This document shows positions 60,578-64,000 of a DNA stretch of 64,000 nt, one piece after another. This DNA comes from Micromonospora sp. MA102 (lineage in GTDB: Bacteria; Actinomycetota; Actinomycetes; Mycobacteriales; Micromonosporaceae). Below the pieces are notes generated by a model. The model saw nothing but the letters and a program-made list of their open reading frames with translations. It made no database searches and had not been told where the DNA came from. The stretch is taken from NCBI RefSeq assembly GCF_025460765.1, contig NZ_JAMWEG010000015.1, forward strand, positions 91,793 to 155,792, in the 5' to 3' direction. The position numbers and the translations under genes were made by a program. Position 1 is the first letter of the stretch. Every line of letters begins with the position of its first letter.

Positions 60578-63242
60578 CGTCCGCGCGCAACTGGTGACGC
60601 GGGTCCGGGGAATGCTCTCCGAGGCCCTGGGCGCCACCCGGAACCGGCTCGCCGCCGCCGACGCCGACCTGGCCGCCGGCCGGGACCGGCTGGCCCGGGT
60701 GCGGCGGGCCGCCGCGGCCGTGCCCGAGCGGGTGGGCGCGGCGCGCGACCACCGGCTCGCCGAGATCGACGCCCGGCACGCCGCCCGGATCGCCGAGCTG
60801 GCCCGCCGGGCCGCCGCCGCGGCCGGTCGGGAGGCGCCGGGGGCGGCGTCCGCGCCCTGGGACGACTGGCGGGCCACCCCCGCCGGGCGGGCCGAGCCAC
60901 CCGGCGCGGTCCGGGTCGGCACGGTCCGCATCTCCGGCGCCGAGCCGGTCCCGGCGCTGGTCCCACTGCTCGACGCCGGGCACGTGCACCTCGCCGGCAG
61001 CGACCGGGAGGGCGTCGCCGCGGTCGTGCCCGCGCTGCTGCTGCGCTCGGTCGGCCGGGCCGACCCCGGCGCGGTCCGGCTCTTCGGGTACGACCCGGAG
61101 CACCTGGGCGGCGGGCTGGCCGGGTTCGCCCCGCTCGGCACCGCCGGGCTGCTCACCTTCGTCGGCCCCGGCGGCCTGGGCCGGCTCCTCGACGACCTGG
61201 TGGAGCAGATCCGCCGGATCAACGAGACCGTGCTGGCCGGCGAGTACGCGTCGCTGCGCGAACTGGCCGCCGCGACCGGCCGGCGTCCGGAGCCGTGGCG
61301 GGTGGCGGTGCTGCTCGGCGGCGACGAGCTGTCCCGGCACGAGCGCGGCCAACTGGACCGGGTGGTGCGCACCGGGGCGGCGTGCGGCGTGCACCTGGTC
61401 GTCCGCGGGATCGACCTGCCCGACGGCCCGACCGTCACCCGGGTGGTGGTCGACCCGGACGACGCCCGGATCGGGGGCCTGGCGGTGGCGCTCGACGCCC
61501 CGCCACCGGCCGGGCTGGTCACCGAGACCTGCCGCGAGGTGGCCTCCCGGGTCAACGCCGGTCCGCCGCCGGCGCCCTTCACCGACCTGCTCCCCCCGCC
61601 CGGCGCGTACTGGCGGGAGGACTCGGCGCACGGGCTGACCGCGCCGATCGGCGAGGGCCCGCACGGGCGGCCGGTGCTGCTCACCCTCGGCGACTACCCG
61701 CCGCACGCGCTCATCGGCGGCCCGTCCGGCACCGGCAAGACCAATCTGATCTTCGCGTGGATCGGCGCGCTCGCCGCCCGCTACTCCCCCGCCGAGCTGG
61801 AGTTCTACCTGCTCGACTTCAAGGAGGGGGTGTCCTTCGCCCGGTTCGCTCAGGGCCGGCGGGACCCGAGCTGGCTGCCGCACATGCGGCTGGTCGGGAT
61901 CAACGTGAACACCGACCGGGAGTTCGGGCTGGCGCTGCTGCGCTTCCTCGCCGAGGAGCTGCGCCGCCGGGCCGACGCCGCGAAGAAGCACGAGGTCACC
62001 AAGCTTGCCGAGTTGCGCGCCGTGGACCCGACCGGGCACTGGCCGCGCATCGTGGCGGTGGTCGACGAGTTCCAGGCGCTGCTCGCCGGCCGGGACGTGG
62101 TCGCCCGGGAGGCCGCCGACCTGCTGGAGGACCTGGCCCGGCGGGGCCGCTCGCAGGGCATCCACCTGGTCCTCGCCTCCCAGGACGTGCGCGGTATCGA
62201 GGCGCTGTGGGGGCGGCCCGCCCTGGTCGCCCAGTTCACCCTGCGCATCGCGCTGCCCAAGGCGCTGCGGATCCTGGCCGAACGCAACGACGCCGCGCAG
62301 TCGCTGCCCCGGCACCACGCCGTGGTCAACGCCGAGTCCGGCCTGGCCGAGGGCAACGAGGTGGCCCGCATCCCGTCGGCCGGTGACTGGGAGACGTGGA
62401 GCCAGCTCCAGCACCGGTTGTGGCGGATGCGCCCGCAGGACGCCGCCCCGGCCCGCCTCTTCGACGGTGACGCGATCCCGAGGCTGACCGAGGCGCCCGA
62501 CTTCCGGGCGCTCACCGCCCCCGAGCAGGGGGTGCCGCGCAGCCCGGTGGCGCTGCTCGGCGAGATCATCGACGTGCAGTCCCGCTCGGCGGCGCTGCGC
62601 CTGCCCCGGGCCCCCGGGCGGAACCTGGCCGTGCTCGGCACCCGGGTCGACGAGGCGTGCGCGGTGCTCGACGCCGCCGCCCGCTCCCTGGCGCGGCAGT
62701 ACCGGCCCGGCGCCGCCCGGTTCTCCATCGCCTGCCTCGACCCGGACGCCGACCCGGCCGCCCGCGCCCTCTACGAGGACCTGGCCGACGACGCGGCCTG
62801 GTACGACGAGGAGACGGTGCCCGAGCTGATGGCCGAGGTCGGCGACGCCCTCGGCGCCCCGGGCACCCCGAGCACCCCGCACTTCCTGCTGCTGTACGCG
62901 GTGGACGCGGCCGCCGGGCAGCTCGCCGGGAAGGCCGGCGCGCGGACCGGGCTGGAGCAGCTGCGCCGGATCCTGCACGACGGGCCGGAGCGGCGTACCC
63001 ACGTGCTGGCCTGGTGGCGCGGCGTGGCCCGGATGCGGGTCGACCTGGGCGGGCCGGCGGCGCGCACCGACCAGATCGGTGCCTGGGTGGCGCTCGACGT
63101 GCAAGGCGCCGAGCTGGGCTCCTCGCTCTATCCGGGCACCGGCGGCCCGGACTGGTACCCCCGCCCGTGGCGGGGCCTCTACTTCGACCGGGCGGTGCAC
63201 CGCACCGGACAGGTGATCATCCCTTATGGTCCGTCCCGATGA
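60570..63242 (+). CDS. FtsK/SpoIIIE (EccC-like) ATPase without membrane segments
   Basis: The 890-residue protein has an N-terminal coiled coil (about 5-95), then a first ATPase-like module without Walker motifs (about 110-330). The active module has Walker A GGPSGTGKTN near 386, Walker B IVAVVDEFQALL near 495, and LVLASQD as sensor. A third degenerate module runs from about 620 to the end. This three-module layout recalls EccC of type VII secretion, but there is no membrane anchor. It may translocate DNA or protein. Genes on both sides overlap it, so it is the motor of the operon. Confidence 0.88.
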   Translation: MADVRAQLVTRVRGMLSEALGATRNRLAAADADLAAGRDRLARVRRAAAAVPERVGAARDHRLAEIDARHAARIAELARRAAAAAGREAPGAASAPWDDWRATPAGRAEPPGAVRVGTVRISGAEPVPALVPLLDAGHVHLAGSDREGVAAVVPALLLRSVGRADPGAVRLFGYDPEHLGGGLAGFAPLGTAGLLTFVGPGGLGRLLDDLVEQIRRINETVLAGEYASLRELAAATGRRPEPWRVAVLLGGDELSRHERGQLDRVVRTGAACGVHLVVRGIDLPDGPTVTRVVVDPDDARIGGLAVALDAPPPAGLVTETCREVASRVNAGPPPAPFTDLLPPPGAYWREDSAHGLTAPIGEGPHGRPVLLTLGDYPPHALIGGPSGTGKTNLIFAWIGALAARYSPAELEFYLLDFKEGVSFARFAQGRRDPSWLPHMRLVGINVNTDREFGLALLRFLAEELRRRADAAKKHEVTKLAELRAVDPTGHWPRIVAVVDEFQALLAGRDVVAREAADLLEDLARRGRSQGIHLVLASQDVRGIEALWGRPALVAQFTLRIALPKALRILAERNDAAQSLPRHHAVVNAESGLAEGNEVARIPSAGDWETWSQLQHRLWRMRPQDAAPARLFDGDAIPRLTEAPDFRALTAPEQGVPRSPVALLGEIIDVQSRSAALRLPRAPGRNLAVLGTRVDEACAVLDAAARSLARQYRPGAARFSIACLDPDADPAARALYEDLADDAAWYDEETVPELMAEVGDALGAPGTPSTPHFLLLYAVDAAAGQLAGKAGARTGLEQLRRILHDGPERRTHVLAWWRGVARMRVDLGGPAARTDQIGAWVALDVQGAELGSSLYPGTGGPDWYPRPWRGLYFDRAVHRTGQVIIPYGPSR

Positions 63243-63910
63243 ACGAGCCGGTTGCCAGTGACACGTACGTCGCCCACCTCCGCCGCCTTGCCGACCTGAC
63301 CGCCCGGGTGGCCGCCCAGCGCGCCGAGGCGCACGACTGGTACGCGCAGCAGATCGCCGCCGCCGACCGCGCGGTGGCCGACGCCGCCGCGCAGGTGCGG
63401 CAGGCCGAGGCGGAGGTGGCCGAGGCGCAGCGGATGGTGGAGCGGGTGGACACCGAGGCCGCCCACCTGTGGGGGCAGCTCCGGGAGCGGATCGGCGCCG
63501 GCGGCCGGCGGCTGGGTGACCCGCCCGGGCCGGCCCGCGACGCCACCGGCGACCCGGTGCCGCTGCTGCGCGGCGTGCGCGAGCTGCTGGACCGCACCCG
63601 GCAGCCGGGCGAGCTGCCCGGCTCGGTGAATCCGCTGCTGGTGGGCTGCGGCATCGGCGGCGCGCTGGTGGCGTACGCCCTGGGCGAGGGCGCGCGGGCG
63701 CTGGGCGCCGGTTCCGGTGGGGACCTGGCCGTCGGCATGCCGGTGCTGGCCCTGGTCGTGACGCTGCTCGGCCCGCTGGTCGGGCTGGCACCGGCCCGGC
63801 TGCTCGCCGACCGCCGCCACGCCGTGCTGACCCCCCGCCCGATCCTGCTGGTAGCGGCCGCCGGCCTGGCCACCACGGCCCTCCTGCTAACCCTGACCGC
63901 CACCCGCTAA
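63239..63910 (+). CDS. Membrane coiled-coil protein, last gene of the FtsK-like operon
   Basis: The 223-residue protein has a long N-terminal coiled coil (about 5-90) and C-terminal membrane segments: LLVGCGIGGALVAYALGEG, VGMPVLALVVTLLGPLVGLA and ILLVAAAGLATTALLLTL. ATG 63239 overlaps the ATPase stop by four bases. It could anchor the soluble ATPase at the membrane through coiled-coil contact; that is inference. No family is recognised. Confidence 0.8.
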   Translation: MNEPVASDTYVAHLRRLADLTARVAAQRAEAHDWYAQQIAAADRAVADAAAQVRQAEAEVAEAQRMVERVDTEAAHLWGQLRERIGAGGRRLGDPPGPARDATGDPVPLLRGVRELLDRTRQPGELPGSVNPLLVGCGIGGALVAYALGEGARALGAGSGGDLAVGMPVLALVVTLLGPLVGLAPARLLADRRHAVLTPRPILLVAAAGLATTALLLTLTATR

Positions 63911-63947
63911 CCCCCACCCCCGCCTGCCGCCGCAGGAGTCGGCGTTG

Positions 63948-64000
63948 ATCATGAAGTTAGCGGTGCCGCCGACGGCGTGTCGCGCCGCTAACTTCATGAT
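63948..64000. repeat. Long inverted repeat at the window end
   Basis: ATCATGAAGTTAGCGG (63948-63963) is perfectly inverted at 63985-64000, 37 bases after the operon's last stop. The arms may extend past the window. It probably acts as a terminator and resembles dispersed intergenic repeats of Micromonospora that I recall. Confidence 0.75.

Noticed and set aside
58754..61684. Long minus-strand in-frame extension of the ClpC gene
   Set aside because: The extension is antisense to the NYN and FtsK-operon genes and low-complexity; a strong ribosome site supports ATG 58753.
60501..63917. Minus-strand frame of over 1100 codons
   Set aside because: Antisense to the FtsK-like operon, Arg/Pro/Ala-rich without domains.

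Overview
The window is very GC-rich chromosomal DNA from an actinomycete, most likely Micromonospora or a close relative in the Micromonosporaceae. The assignment rests on a complete Pup-proteasome system, mycothiol ligase MshC, an F420-type LLM oxidoreductase, twin-arginine genes next to pafBC, frequent GTG starts, and intergenic inverted repeats. No rRNA, tRNA or CRISPR array was found.

Region 1 (1-20.9 kb) is the Pup-proteasome neighbourhood. On the minus strand lie arc/mpa, a lipoprotein gene, dop, pup, an endonuclease VII-like gene, prcB, prcA, pafA, pafB, pafC, tatA and tatC. It is interrupted by a plus-strand sugar-nucleotide dehydratase gene, a CDF cation transporter, a DUF3866 gene, an AhpD-like gene and an AlkZ/YcaQ-like winged-helix gene. 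Strong hairpins after arc, after the lipoprotein gene and after dop split the cluster into several transcripts. Upstream of arc are a ferredoxin, trmI-type tRNA methyltransferase, a site-2 protease and a RecB-type nuclease.

Region 2 (20.9-35.8 kb) holds a NarL-type two-component system followed by a MacB-like ABC transporter with a palindromic operator candidate. After a strong terminator come small enzymes, a zinc metallopeptidase lipoprotein, a methyltransferase, a GH15 enzyme, a secreted HNH nuclease, two GNAT acetyltransferases and a DinB-like protein.

Region 3 (35.8-37.9 kb) looks like the decayed remnant of a roughly 2-kb integrated element. It has a frameshifted tyrosine integrase, a membrane protein, a gene fragment, and a 12-bp direct repeat whose second copy lies in the last codons of metH.

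Region 4 (37.9-53.8 kb) contains metH, a PAC2 protein, a GntR regulator, mshC with its usual partner genes, an 861-bp structured intergenic region ahead of a secreted lysozyme-like protein, uppP with an LLM oxidoreductase, an aldo/keto reductase and an M20 peptidase.

Region 5 (54-64 kb) has a hemerythrin protein and a LysR gene that runs antisense through a DUF3140 gene. It also has a ClpC-type unfoldase, a NYN-domain protein and a tightly coupled four-gene operon around a soluble FtsK/EccC-like ATPase. That operon is the best candidate here for an undescribed system. The window ends inside or at the end of a long inverted repeat.
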